Below are positions 35,815 through 47,409 of a stretch of DNA of 64,000 nt, piece after piece. The position numbers and the translations under genes are program-made. The notes beneath the pieces are model-generated. The model was not told the DNA's origin and did no database searches. It was given only the letters and a program-made list of their open reading frames with translations. Numbering within the stretch: the first letter of the stretch is position 1; each line of letters opens with the position of its first letter. The stretch is from positions 59,139,566 to 59,203,565 of the forward strand of contig NC_092861.1 in NCBI RefSeq assembly GCF_032062135.1, in the 5' to 3' direction. This DNA is from Pyxicephalus adspersus. Lineage: Eukaryota; Chordata; Amphibia; Anura; Pyxicephalidae.

Positions 35815-36099
35815 CCATGGTCATTTGTTCAGATCATGCAATTCTAGTCTAATCAACAAGGGAGCTTTTTGGTAATATATTTATGCATGGTTTATTGAGT
35901 TGTAGCCCCAGAATATACTGTCCAAAATAGTAAGCAGGTGAACCTAATAAGGTGACCACTGAATAAATTATCAGGCAGTGTATAAAACACTGATATAAAG
36001 AGGCCCATAGCCGTATAATATTAGGCACAGGGCCTGCATGACAGGGTGTGAGGCCTCAGCACAGTGAAGGAAAGGGTTCAGTGGATTGAGTAAGGTTAG
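35815..36099. other. Unannotated stretch
   Basis: No gene recognised. Confidence 0.4.
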
Positions 36100-36690
36100 G
36101 GAGGGGCAGCATTAGCGTGGAGCGTCAAGGAGGTGATTAGTGGAAAGGGGTTTTAAAAAGGGGTCAGAAGGAGTCAGAAGTGGGAGGCTCTCTTTTAGGG
36201 AAAAATAGTTTCCCGCCCTTCCTGATTTTTGGTAGGTGGCTTTGGTAGGATTTGGTAGTTTGGCGGTTGGGGTCTTAAAAAGCAAGGATCCTGGGCTTGG
36301 TAAAGTGGTGAGTTGTGGCAAGAGGGATCCTCGGTGGTAGGGTCCCCCTTTATGGTGGACTGATGTTTATGGCTCCTGAGGCTGTGCTGGACGGCTAGGG
36401 GCTAAGGTTGTGATTTTTAGTGTATTTAAATTTCCAGGGGAGTATGGATTTTGCCTTCTGAGACCTGAAGCCTGGTTGTTCAGGTTTAAAACTGTGAGGT
36501 TGCAATGTTAAATTAAGGGATTCATTTTGATTTATGGTTATTTGTATTGTAAACAGGGGATTGAGAGTATTGGTTAATTTAGTTATATTTAATTAATGTT
36601 TAGTTGATTTATGCTTGTTAAAAGGTAAAATGTGTTTAATTGCCTTATTTATTTATTTACTTTTTATTTATAATTTATTGGTTATTTATT
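36100..36690 (+). mobile_element. Second, diverged Ngaro-like 3' tail
   Basis: From about 36320 the sequence parallels the 3' region of the Ngaro at 19150-19450: 'GGCTCCTGAGGCTGTGCTGG' against 'GGCCCCTGAGGTGGTGCTGT', and 'TTTTGCCTTCTGAGACCTG' against 'CTTTACCTTCCGGACCTG'. A similar T/A-rich section with TTATTTA words follows. The preceding part (36100-36320) shares the G/T-rich composition. No coding domain is left. It is a 5'-truncated or solo remnant of a related element. Confidence 0.6.
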
Positions 36691-37879
36691 TTTTTTCTAT
36701 GAATCCATGAAACATATTGCAGTATCAGCATTTTACAGATTTAAAACATTTAATACCAGGCTGCATCATGTGTAACTTGGGTCCTGATGCCAGAACCCCA
36801 CTGCTAGATGTGTTATGACTTTCAATGAACCAGCAGGTAATAAACGTCAAGCAGAGACACATTGGCTCCAAAGCGCCTATCACAGAATTCTGTTTAGGAG
36901 ATAAGTGAACATTATTCTCAGTCAGTATCTCTTCTGAATAAAAATTTATCATTGCTAATTATTTACATATTTGCTTGCCTGGCAGGTTTTTATTGCTTTG
37001 TTACAGGTGTTACTGCTGCCTAGAGCTTGCCCAGATAAACAACACAAATGATAAACGTTTATTGCATGTCAGACTCAGTTTGTAGGAATCCATGATCTCC
37101 AAACTTTATTTGATCCACAGAAAGACACCTAGCACCATCTGCTGAGAGATGGCACATTGCCCAGACAATCTTGTGTGCTCGATGTTATGGAACATTTCAG
37201 CTGAGCCATCCATGTTACGTGATTTTATTGCATCTTTCATAGAACTTGGCAATGCTGTTCTAGATCTATTCTTTGCAATCCCATAGGTAAGAAATCAGTG
37301 TTCTCTAATTTTTTGAAATGGCTGTATGGAGCTTCTGGGCCCATTTTCCATGGCTGCAGAAGAATTATGTGTGGGAGTGGGCAATGTTCATTTCTATCGT
37401 GTACCATACCTAGAGGCTGTTTAGTAGTTTGTTTTATCCAGTCTTCTTTCCGAGAGATTAGGGACTAATAATAATTGGCAAAATATATCATCTGTAATGT
37501 TACATTGTGGCTAAAATGTTCCTATAAATTTTAGCATTTCAAATGTACTTTTGGCTTTGACTGTGTTTACTCTGTGAAACAAGTAATACACAAGAAACAT
37601 GGTGAAAATGGTTTGCAAATACACCCTGGAGAACAATCTATCATTTTCACATTGTTAAAACAGCTGTTCCCTTTCAAGATACATACCTCTCATATGGCAT
37701 ATTAGTCATTACATTGCAAGGAGTGAACATGATCTACCCTCTGAGCTGTTCATTCTTTTATAATTCTGCTGTTGCTGAACTGCACCGATCCAGCACATTT
37801 CTAATGATTTGTAATCTGGTGGTCCTGGAACCACTAGAACCTTGCTGTCTCCTTGCTTTTTGCAAGTGGAAAACTTTCA
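36691..37879. other. Unannotated AT-rich stretch
   Basis: No gene recognised. From about 37690 to 37880 the sequence may already belong to the 5' part of the Tc1 relic that is clear from 37890. Confidence 0.4.
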
Positions 37880-38126
37880 GGACAGTTGCCAAACTTCAGA
37901 GGAGTGGATGTCCCAGCAAATTCACCCCAAGGTCAGACAATGTGTAATGCTCAGAAAAATTGCAAAAAAACCTAAGAGCTACATCTCAGGCTCTACAGGT
38001 CTCAAGTAAATATTACAGTTCATTGAAATACATTTAGAAAAAGACTGAACAGGTATGACTTGTTTAGAAGGGTTGCCAAGAGAAAGTCTTCTCTTTCTAA
38101 AAAGAAGCTTCACAGCAAAGTTCATT

Positions 38127-38392
38127 GGGCCTGATTTATTAACCTCCTGGGCAGTTCATTTCTGTCCGGATTTATATGTCTAAAAGCAGTACATTGTCTT
38201 TCATGAAAATTTATTTTACATTGTAGGCCTGTAATTCTTAGGCATAACTCATCGAAATATGTACAATATTTATTAAATTTAATAAATGTAAAAATAAACT
38301 TTAAATAAAATACACACAAAAATCTGTTAAAACAAGGGTGTATAAATAAATCAAAAATACTGAAACCTGTAATATAACTGTACAGTAGCATG

Positions 38393-38443
<51 letters not shown>

Positions 38444-38996
38444 ATGATTACTTTGTATTGGATTCAATACAGTTATTTTTTAATCAATCCAATACAAAAT
38501 AATTTTAAAACTCCTGCCCCGCTCCCTCGCATGCACCGACGCAAGCATCAACGTCACCTGGAACTCTCGGGGGAAGTCACAGTCGCCAGGGGACCGATAA
38601 AAGGAAGAGGATGCAGCCGAGGGTGGGATCGGACGGGCAGGACACTGGAGCACGCCGGTGGGACCAGGTAAATTTTATTAAGTTTAGGTAATTTTTATGT
38701 TTTTAGCTACCCTGAGTGTGGTTCGGGGTTACCGGTATTAGCTGTTTTTTTACCCCAAGCCACACTCGTGCTGACCGCTCAGAAGGTTAAAGCTCTGCAA
38801 GGCTGGAGAGGATACATTTTCATCAGTTAAACTGGGTGATCCAGCAAACCTGGAAAGGGTCTGGTCCAGGATTAAAAACATTTTCTAACAAATAGCAAAT
38901 TACTTTTAAGAAGTCCATTGCAGGTTTGCTGAATCACCTAGGTTTACTGATGAAAGTGTATCCTCCCAGCCTTGGAGAGCTTTAATCAAACAGGCC
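38127..38996. mobile_element. Hairpin MITE inserted in Tc1 and itself split by a TTAA element
   Basis: The left end GGGCCTGATTTATTAA starts at 38127 and is interrupted after TTAA at 38142. The rest resumes at 38787 with TTAAAGCTCTGCAAGGCTGG and runs to 38996, ending in ...AACAGGCC. Removing the insertion with one TTAA restores the expected text of the family, which proves the order of events. Confidence 0.85.
38139..38790 (+). mobile_element. TTAA-target (piggyBac-like) non-autonomous element 1
   Basis: TTAA at 38139-38142 and 38787-38790 is the target duplication. The left terminus is CCTCCTGGGCAGT and the right one, on the other strand, CCTTCTGAGCGGT. A subterminal inverted repeat lies at the right end (GAGTGTGG near 38713 and CCACACTC near 38759). 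Inside are a (TA)n run (38397-38438), TTGTATTGGATTCAATACA (38453-38471) and a GC-rich section (38516-38665). TTAA duplication is typical of piggyBac and a few other superfamilies. No transposase is present. Confidence 0.8.
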
Positions 38997-39194
38997 AATT
39001 GTGTCAGCCATGAACTCTATTGCATACTATAGTATTCTACAGTCAAAAGTGTAGCCATCTATGAGACATGCAACAGGACAATGATCCCATGCACACCACC
39101 AAATGTACAATAGGATGCCCAGTATAGAACCAGGGTGTTGCAATGGCCCAGTTAAGGTTCAGACCTTAACCTGATCAAATCCTGCAGTGAAACC

Positions 39195-39982
39195 TTAACC
39201 ACCTAGCCGTTAAGCCCGACCTTCGTACGGGCAAAAAAAAATGGCTAGGATGGTTAAGCCCGTATTTTTGTCACATCCTTACCTCCATGGTCCCGCTGTG
39301 CACATCCAGCGTCGTTTTCCTATTCCAGCGTCGTCCTCCGTCCATCGTCGTCCGTCGATCTCCCTCTCCAGCGTCGGGTGCCAGCGGGACCGGTAAGATG
39401 CCGGCCGGTATCTTGTGTTCCGCCGCCCGGCATCTTGTGTTCCGCCGCCTGGCCGGCGGAACACAAGATACCGGCCGGCGGAACACAAGATACCGGCCCG
39501 CATCTTACCTGGTCCCGCTGATCGTCCACGTCCATCTTCGTCCAGCGCCAGATGATCTCTGAAACGAAAAGCCGTCCGGCGGAGAAAAAAAAACGGACAG
39601 CTCCTCCCTGCGTGCGTGATGACGTCGGCGCGTGTGCGGGAAATTCAAATTGAAACTCATTCATTCATTTTGTATTGGATTCAATACAAACTCCTGTATT
39701 CAATCCAATAAAAAATAATTCAAATAAATACAAAGTTTGTAATTGGTAAATTCAAACTGTCATTTTGTATTGGATTGAATACAAACTCCAGTATCCAATC
39801 CAATACAAAAAAATACAAAAAAATAAAAGTAAATACATTTTTTATATTCATATTATCTACTAGAACCCCTGTTCGGACATATTTCTGTAAGTTACAGGTC
39901 TACAATTTAAAAATTTCATGAAAAACAGTGGATCACTTTTGGTACAGAAATCTAGACCTCAGTGTAACGCTCAGGTGGTTAA
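39195..39982 (-). mobile_element. TTAA-target (piggyBac-like) non-autonomous element 2, inverted
   Basis: TTAA at 39195-39198 and 39979-39982 flank termini CCACCTAGCCGTTA and, on the other strand, CCACCTGAGCGTTA. The minus strand shares with element 1 TTTCATGAAA, then ATTGTAGACCTGTAA, and both carry TTGTATTGGATT, so they are one family in opposite orientation. The target lies in the Tc1 relic at the TTAA of 'ACCTTAAGAGAGCTG', read straight through when the insert is removed. Confidence 0.85.
39382..39520. repeat. Long GC-rich inverted repeat inside TTAA element 2
   Basis: The arms 39382-39451 and 39452-39520 are nearly complementary from CAGCGGGACC outward to GGTCCCGCTG. Both contain two copies of CATCTTGTGTTCCGCCG or its complement, so the arms are themselves tandem repeats. 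G+C is far above the surroundings. All long frames here on both strands (39271-39664) are artefacts of this palindrome. Confidence 0.85.
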
Positions 39983-40260
39983 GAGAGCTGTACATAAACA
40001 AATGCTCAGAAACCTCAATAAACTGAAGAAAATGTTGAAAAGAATAATGGGCCAAAATTCCTTCACATGGATATGAGAGATTGATAGATACAGAAAATGA
40101 ATACTTCAGGTTATCGCTGCCTAAAGTAGTTCTACAAGCTAGAACCACCTTTAGCAGAACCTTTAGATAATAAATCATGGGGTTTAATTCGTTTTTAAAA
40201 AATATGGCTTCTCCATTTTGGTTTTATTGATGACACAATGTAATCTGTTGTGTGTTGTTT

Positions 40261-42745
40261 TACACCTGGGGATCAGCCCCAGTCATACAAAGGTAACCAA
40301 CATGTCAGGTGGACCCTGTGTATACAGAAAATAGGAAAAGCTTAATTTTAAAAATGAGATTCAATTGAAAAAAATACAAATCTAATTCTTTTTTATCAAA
40401 GCTAATACTATCCAAGCTAAATGTTACTGGTCAGTTTTAAACCCAAAACCCTAAGTACATGGAACATCACCATCAACCATAAGTGGCACAGGCATTTTTA
40501 TTTGCAGCTAACCCTAGTAAAGTCCCACAAATTATGCTAGGATTGTTTATATTATACAGATTCACTCGCTAGAATAAACTGTACTAGAAAATGTTATGAG
40601 AACAAATTGTTGTTCTCCAGGTCCTTGGGATGTCTTGTTGTTGAAGGGGATAATATTAATCTTCTTGTTCTGTGGTAAAGCATTTTGGGACTCTGAGGGA
40701 CAGTCAAATAATACGTTTTTCCAAGATAGAAGGAATTAGTCTATCTTGTCTCTCTTAAAATATATGATTAAAAAAAACAAAACATTTTCACTTCAACAAG
40801 AAGTGAGTTACTGTGGAATGAGTCTGCAAAAAAATTAGAGAAAATAAATCTTATTATAAAAAGCAATTTTTTTTTGTCTCATATTATTTTCAGATTTCTT
40901 CTAGTTTCAGTTCTTTAGGTGGTGCAAACGTAAGCTATATTTTATATACCTGTATATCTGTTCAGTTATGATTAAAATAGTGACTGATAGGTGGGGGGTC
41001 TACAAGATAAAGACATTGGCTGCAAATTCTAGCAGAGTACACATTCTACGCATCCTCCTACATTCTCTAAAATGTAGACATTAAACATGGACAAGATGTT
41101 AACTGGCAGTGTAATTGAAAATCATTTGCTGAAAACATCCCCTGTACATAAATATTTTGTACAAAGCATCTGAAGGTTTATGTTATGAACTAAAAATTCA
41201 CTTTCAGAAGTTCTTGAGATCTGAAATTACAACAACCCCAATGCAGTTTTAGAAAAACAACGGCTGTAGAAAAATACTGTTTTATTTATGGGGTCTCTAT
41301 GTTTCTAATGTGTATGGAAGAATTAAAGGCTAACTCCAGCCAAATGTTTATTTTTTTTTCAGAATGGAATTTAATTCTGTCTGTCTGGTTCTCATTGCTT
41401 TCAGTGTCCCCAAAAGAGATTTTTTTCCCCAACTTCGGGTACTCAAGATACCCATACAAGATTTTTTTTCCATAAGTTCCAACGATTACTTACTATTTAT
41501 GAATACATTCTGTCATACCACTGGTGCAGGCTTTACTCACCTCCTTGCTGCGTGATGTCCATTAGGATATTGTTACTACAATATCACACATTAGGAAGAC
41601 TTTGCTGGTAGACATGGGGACTTTGCAGGGGCACTGTAAGAAAAAATGTAAATGAAAACCTAATATACAAGGAAATGTATCTGGTGAAGTAATTTTAGTT
41701 TATATACTTTGATGGCTAAAATACTGTATGCTCACTGCAAATAAAAACAATTTTGATGTGAAATTTAACAAAGATGCCAAGACTACATAGTTCCCTGCAG
41801 TAATCCCCGAGTCCTATATCATGGTAACCATAAATTATTGCAGAAAGTTTGTATTTTAAGTGTTACCCTTAATTGGTTAACTTGAGTTATTAAAAATGCA
41901 ATTCCAAAAACTTGCATTTTTAATAACTCAAGTTATCTAATAAAGACAATCACTTGATCTATAAATGTTCTGCTATAGAGAATGTGTTATACCAGAATCT
42001 ACAAAATGGAGGGTGGAATTTAGAGTTTCACAAAGTCCTGTATTTTTTTAGAATGGTAATATGATATTATTTGTAAAAAGGTTGTAAACTATTATCTTAG
42101 ATTCTGTAATCCGAAGTGGTATATATTTGTGCATGTAGATCTGAACTCAGCCGTATCTTTTTATTTGGTTGTTAATTAAAAATTAGGGGTAAAGGATAAA
42201 AAAAAGGGTGCACATGCACAATCATGACCTTGTATTTGTGTCCTTTACAGGTTTTATAATATGCCTGAGCACATCAGTATACTCAAACAAAGGGAACAAT
42301 AACAGATTCACAATTAATAATCCTCATTGTTCATTTACCAGCCATGGCTATTTATAAACACAAATTAAAGCAGTGATCCATGCATATAATAGGAGAATTA
42401 CATTTACATACTGAAAATTGAGGTTTCAGAGCCTGATTTCAATACTTGTACTTCATTATTCATTTTATGGAAACAGATTATTAACAAACACAATAATGAA
42501 GTGCTTTTTGTACCATTTTACTAAGACCATTCAAAAATAAATTGCAAAACTGCAAATGGTTTAAAAGGATTATTTGTAGGAAACCTTTACATAATTATGA
42601 GTGAAACAATAGATGCTTTTTTGAAATGTATGCAAAGGAAATTTGTTTTCATACAAATACATGTTTATTAGACCCAGATAAGCTGTGAAAACACTGACAT
42701 CCGGTAAGTATAGTGATTTAGTTAGCTTTAACAGTATAGTCACTA
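40261..42745. other. Unannotated AT-rich stretch with a perfect hairpin
   Basis: No gene recognised. The perfect inverted repeat at 41879-41934 is listed separately. The section around 41330-41560 has 'AAAGGCTAACTCCAGCC', reminiscent of a dispersed repeat end, without a second copy here. Confidence 0.45.
41879..41934. repeat. Perfect 23-bp inverted repeat, 10-base loop
   Basis: The left arm 41879-41901 and right arm 41912-41934 are exact reverse complements (AACTTGAGTTATTAAAAATG...). It would form a stem-loop in RNA or a cruciform in DNA. Confidence 0.9.
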
Positions 42746-42960
42746 GCCCTGATTTATTAAAGTTCTCCAAGGCTGGAGAGGATACACTTTTATCAGTGAA
42801 GCTGGGTGATACAGCAAACCTGGAACAGATTTCTTTAAAGTAATTTGCTAGCAAATGTTTTGAATCTTGGACCAGATCTATTCCAGGTTTGCTGGATCAC
42901 TCAGCTTTACTGATGAAAGTGTATCCTCTCCAGCCTTGGAGAGCTTAAATAAATCAGGCA
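42746..42960. mobile_element. Hairpin MITE, full length, with 5-bp target duplication
   Basis: The element starts GCCCTGATTTATTAAAG and ends TAAATAAATCAGGCA. The two halves are close to reverse complements over the whole 215 bases (CTCCAAGGCTGGAGAGGATA against TATCCTCTCCAGCCTTGGAG). CACTA directly flanks both sides (42741-42745 and 42961-42965). Non-coding; the frames on both strands here mirror each other. Confidence 0.85.
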
Positions 42961-42965
42961 CACTA

Positions 42966-45900
42966 TATTTCCCCATAATGTCCAGCAAAGGATGTATTTT
43001 ATTTTGCCAATTTTTGGTTTATAGTGAAATTGGGTTTGCATACAAATGCGCCCATTTACACTATGGTGTGTTACAGCAATGCATTCACCACTTTAAACTG
43101 TTTAGGTTTTTAAAAGTATGCATCAGGTTGCCAATGTTCAAAAACCCAAGTTTGGGCTCCCAGTATGAGCAGCTCCCTAAATGATCAATTAGAACACATT
43201 AAAGCCCAACTACAACCTTACTTCTACCACATTGGGAAGACTTCAGAATTGGGAAGTAAAGTTGTCAACAGGACAGGGATGCCTGTCATTCAAACCCCTT
43301 CCCACCCTAATAAAAAATGTTTTTTTTGTACCCGAAAGATTTCTTTTTAATCATTTACCTAGAAAAAAATGTTTAAAAACTGTTAATAGTAAAGTGATAA
43401 CTTTTTCCTGGTCTTTGCCAGAGTTTGGGCTTCAATTTCTGTTAATGGTTTTATGTTATTATATAAACATGGGTATATGTATTTTTCATATTGCATGTGA
43501 TAGTTATTACATATTAATGAAAATATGTATATTTGTATATTGTATGTGTGGGTTTTACTTTCTACCTAGTAATCACCTAATAAAGGACACTTTCTGAGCC
43601 AGTAAGGTAACTATTTACTGTTATTGTGATTCAAGATTAGTAGTTAATGAAAGGTAAACTCTAGTTATTATATTGCCACAGTTATTATTTACATTTATAG
43701 TCTTCAAATCTGCCTTCCGTAATCCTCTGTAATTCCCTGGACTGTAGCATTTACAGTGGAATAAGAACAGCACTCCCATCCAACCAAGCTCTATTGCATG
43801 CTCAGTGGCAAAGAAAATGAGCTTATTAGTGTGATGCTTGATGATTGTCAAATTAGCTGGGGTGTTCTTACCAGTCTTCCTGACAAAATAGTACTACACT
43901 CAATAGTGTTGTGTGGATCTGTGTGACCTGGCACTGCCCAGACCACCAAACTATATTGAGGAGGTACCAGTACCTGAAATAAAATCTTCAAACTATGTCA
44001 TTCCACATGTCTAGTCCAGGCTGGTAATGGCATAGGTCTCAGTGACGGTGAGTCTGACGGTGTGTCAGTTGTTCCTATTGCAGTGAGGAAAAAAGATCAC
44101 AATATTCACATCACTGCTGGGCTGTAGGTAAAGACACAGATAGTCCAGGTACAATAGTGATGAAAGCAATGAAAAGCAAATCTCTTAGCACACAGCACTC
44201 TAAGTAAGACTTTCACCAGTCTATGACTATTATAAGTCAACGTATTTTGGACGGAGTGAGACACATTGTACATACAGGCTTACTGTATTAAACAGTAAAG
44301 ATTTACTTGGTTAATGGAACCTGAGATTAAAGAAAAATAGGAAGACATCAAGCAGTAAAGACAATGGAAAGTGTGTGTTTATGCTAAAATCAGACATAAA
44401 ACACAAATATGGGTTATCTTAATGCACTTTCTGCAAGGCATTTAAAGCAATCATTAATTTTACTGACAGATAACAGCAGCAGAATTCAACCTTGCTATAA
44501 ATGTCACGGAGAATCCATTCCCACATGCAGTATGAGTCTGAGTACTGGAACAGTTAAGAAGTAAATGACAAAATGAAATCAGCTACTATGCAACATCAGA
44601 AAGAGGTTTAACTTTGGGGTTCATATCCACAGAGTCCTATCAGATGCTGCATTTTCTGTTTGAACATATACAGCTGTGGGTAAATGGAAAACATAGCTCT
44701 TAACAACAAAAGGCTATGCTCGACCAAATGTATGTTAAATGCAGGGCAAAGCAACAGGTTTACTTCAGCTTAGTTCTCCCTAAAAGCTATCTTTGCCCCC
44801 CAGCAACTCCAACCAGCCACCAAAAGAAAAGTCCTTTGAAAAACTACAAGCCTTTTGTCAGTAATAGACTTTTAGTTTTTTCACCCTATAAAAAAATGTC
44901 AGAGGCTTTCAGTATTAGTTCCATTAGTATTAGTTTACTGTGGCCTGTAAAGCTTTCAACACCAAAAACTGTGTGTAGGAGGTAAAATTTAAAATATAAT
45001 GCATAGGTAATTGGCTCTAACGTCCCTCTTGAAAAATTGGCAATCAACAGTTGTTTGTTACATGAAGGGAAAGACAATGTCCCTTCTGTGATAACTATTC
45101 TAGCCTGTCTAATTTTTTGCCCAGCTGTCAAATTTTCAGCATTTGTTGCCAGGGGTACCAGGCAAACCAGGCTTTCTATTCTTTAATACGAAGTTCCCCA
45201 GATGCCCCCTAAACCTAGTGAAGGAGTACAGGGCTACAAAGTATCCTCTTCCCAAAAAGGAAAAAACAAGTAAAGTAATTCCGGTACAAATCGACTTAAT
45301 AAATGCACAAACACTGTAAAAAAAGAAAAAGTATTAAAAACACAACACATATTTACCAACAGTAAATTCCTATATTTATGTCTTTGAAAGTAAATTGATC
45401 ATCATTTGTGTCATAGAGCAAAGTAATTACATGTCAGGTGCAACTCCTGCCAGTACAAAGACAGATTCCCTAAAGATGCTGCAAGAGAACATTCAGGAGG
45501 GATATTTTGCCTCTAGACTATTTTATGCTACATCTTGAAGAACTTGATGATATTCTAGTATTTTTAGTCAACATTATTAGCAGAAACCATCATTTACTGT
45601 ATATACATCCTTGAAAAAATTGACTTTTTTCCAAAGTTTGTGTTGGATGAAATTCACTAATTGCAAACAGATTTGTGATGAAGACAAGCATATTTTCTAA
45701 TGCAGCAGATATACTTATTGTTTGTAATGTAAATAATGTCCTTTTTGAGTAATGGTAATATAAAGAGGTGTTTACATCCAATATATCATAAAATATCTTC
45801 TCAGTGTAGCTCTTTAGTCGCAAATTTACTTTAAAGCACAACACAACCAAATACAGAACTTTGAGGGAGGCAGAGCAATGCAATGACTTCTTTACAAAGA

Positions 45901-47024
45901 AAATGTTGCGGAATAACGTTAACAAAACATAATATCTAGCTTACCAATTCCAAATATACTTAAAAATGTTTGCATGGAAGTCTTTGACAAAAGTACATTG
46001 GCTTATATTGATACATGTATCCTACATTAATGATATATAGCGCAGTAGTAACCAATACGGAAATCAATGTGTAAGGAATAAGACACCATTTAGTGTCATT
46101 ATGGGGAAATAATTGGAAGCCTGTATTGTATTACTGATAAAAAAAAAACGTGCTGCAAACCAAGATATTTTATACTCACAAAAGCAAATTACCCTTCTGC
46201 AATTGCACATTTCCGAAATGCCTTATTTCACTTGTAACATGTTGAGAAATAGGTTAAGAAAAAAAAATAACCAAAACACTGCTTCTAAAGGAGAGGCAGC
46301 TAAATATTTCCTGAGGGTTTCCTGGAGGTCACATTTACTCCATTGTCAGCTAAGATTAGTTCCTAAAATAACTGTTCGCAGCCAGTTTGAGGTATTTATT
46401 AAAGCAGCGCTAACAAAATTGATGACGTGCAAAGTGCAGTAACTCACAGCCACTGGAAAGGCTGAGACAATGACAACCAAAGGTTCAAACTTTCAACCTT
46501 TAAATGATATCCATGAATATTTACCAAGAATTTTGTTTGTCTATAAACCCACAAACATTTACAGCACAAAAAGGAAGTTACATTATACCTCAGTAACTGT
46601 TATCTATATAAATATTGTTCACACACAGGCATTATTACTGATAAAAAGTTGGCTTTACAGGTGGAATCCAAACATCCCTTGGGCTTGGAGAGGGGGAAGG
46701 AGGTAGAAGATTAACTGTCACAACTTGAAGAAAGCCACATTGCTGTTACTCACAAAAGGTATAATTGATTGCTATGCAAAAGCTGCATTAGCAAGTGCTA
46801 ATTGAAAACATTTTGCTGTTTTCATTGCAGTTTTCCATGCTCCCAGCCTGTTGTTTTTTTTACATTCTTTACAAAAGCTTCAGTAGGCAGTCAGCTTCCT
46901 TCAGCCTAGCTACTATGCCAACTGACATACTGAAATGTATGGCAGCTGCAAGTATCTCACAAACTATTCCAGACCTGCTGGAATATTCTGCAGTACCAAC
47001 AGGCAATGGTAGTGTGGCATAACC
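42966..47024. other. Unannotated AT-rich stretch
   Basis: About 4 kb with no recognisable gene or element. Frames at 43232-43597, 44716-44985, 45590-45925 and 46113-46442 show no known motif and are A/T-rich. I see no supported exon. Confidence 0.5.
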
Positions 47025-47032
47025 CTCTACAG

Positions 47033-47401
47033 CAGTGGTCCCCAACCTTTTGCAGCTTGCAGACCACTAAATCTACAGACTCCGGACTGCCCTGTGTCAC
47101 TCAAAGGGGAAGAAACTTCCCCCAGAGTGATGTCATGATGCCAGAACCCGCCCCCTCTCCCATCACAGGTCTGAGCCTGGATTGGGGAAGTTTGTGGGTT
47201 GTGTCCAAAGACACAACCGGCCCACCGCCCTGAGCCTGCGATTATGTGGGACATGGTCCGCAGTTCTGGCCGGTGCTCCCCCCCAAGCCAGGTCTTCTTC
47301 TGACCTCACTGAGGGGTGCACCGGCCAGAGCCGTGGACCACCGCTGGTCTCCATACTCTGGCGGACCACCTGTCAGATGGACCGAGGGTTGGGCACCCCT
47401 G
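47033..47401. mobile_element. Non-autonomous hAT-like DNA transposon, copy 2 (inverted)
   Basis: The ends are CAGTGGTCCCCAACC and, on the other strand, CAGGGGTGCCCAACC. Flanking 8-mers CTCTACAG (47025-47032) and ATCTACAG (47402-47409) form a target duplication with one mismatch. The interior matches 6263-6671 on the opposite strand, for example AGAGTGATGTCATGATGCCA near 47123. No transposase. Confidence 0.88.
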
Positions 47402-47409
47402 ATCTACAG

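Larger units (their letters stand above)
37880..40260 (+). pseudogene. Tc1-like transposase relic carrying three nested insertions
   Basis: The plus strand gives RSGCPSKFTPRSD at 37899-37937, the helix-turn-helix linker region typical of Tc1-type transposases. After a shift it continues with MLRKIAKKPK and then LEGLPRESLLF-type text up to 38126. After a MITE, homology resumes at about 39003 and includes the second catalytic Asp in QDNDP (Asp codon 39077-39079). The third acidic block reads DLNLIK where the family has DLNPIE; the Glu appears replaced by Lys (codon 39177-39179). After a second insertion (39195-39982) the 3' part resumes with the codons for RAVHKQ and ends in untranslated sequence near 40260. 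About 250 bases of the middle are also missing. It has many stops and is long dead. Confidence 0.8.

Noticed and set aside
38397..38438. (TA)n run considered as a promoter or origin-like element
   Set aside because: It is a plain dinucleotide repeat inside a transposon.
39271..39664. Overlapping frames of 71-114 codons on both strands
   Set aside because: They read the GC-rich palindrome of a TTAA element; Arg/Pro/Gly-rich products with mirror-image sequence are expected from a palindrome and not a gene.
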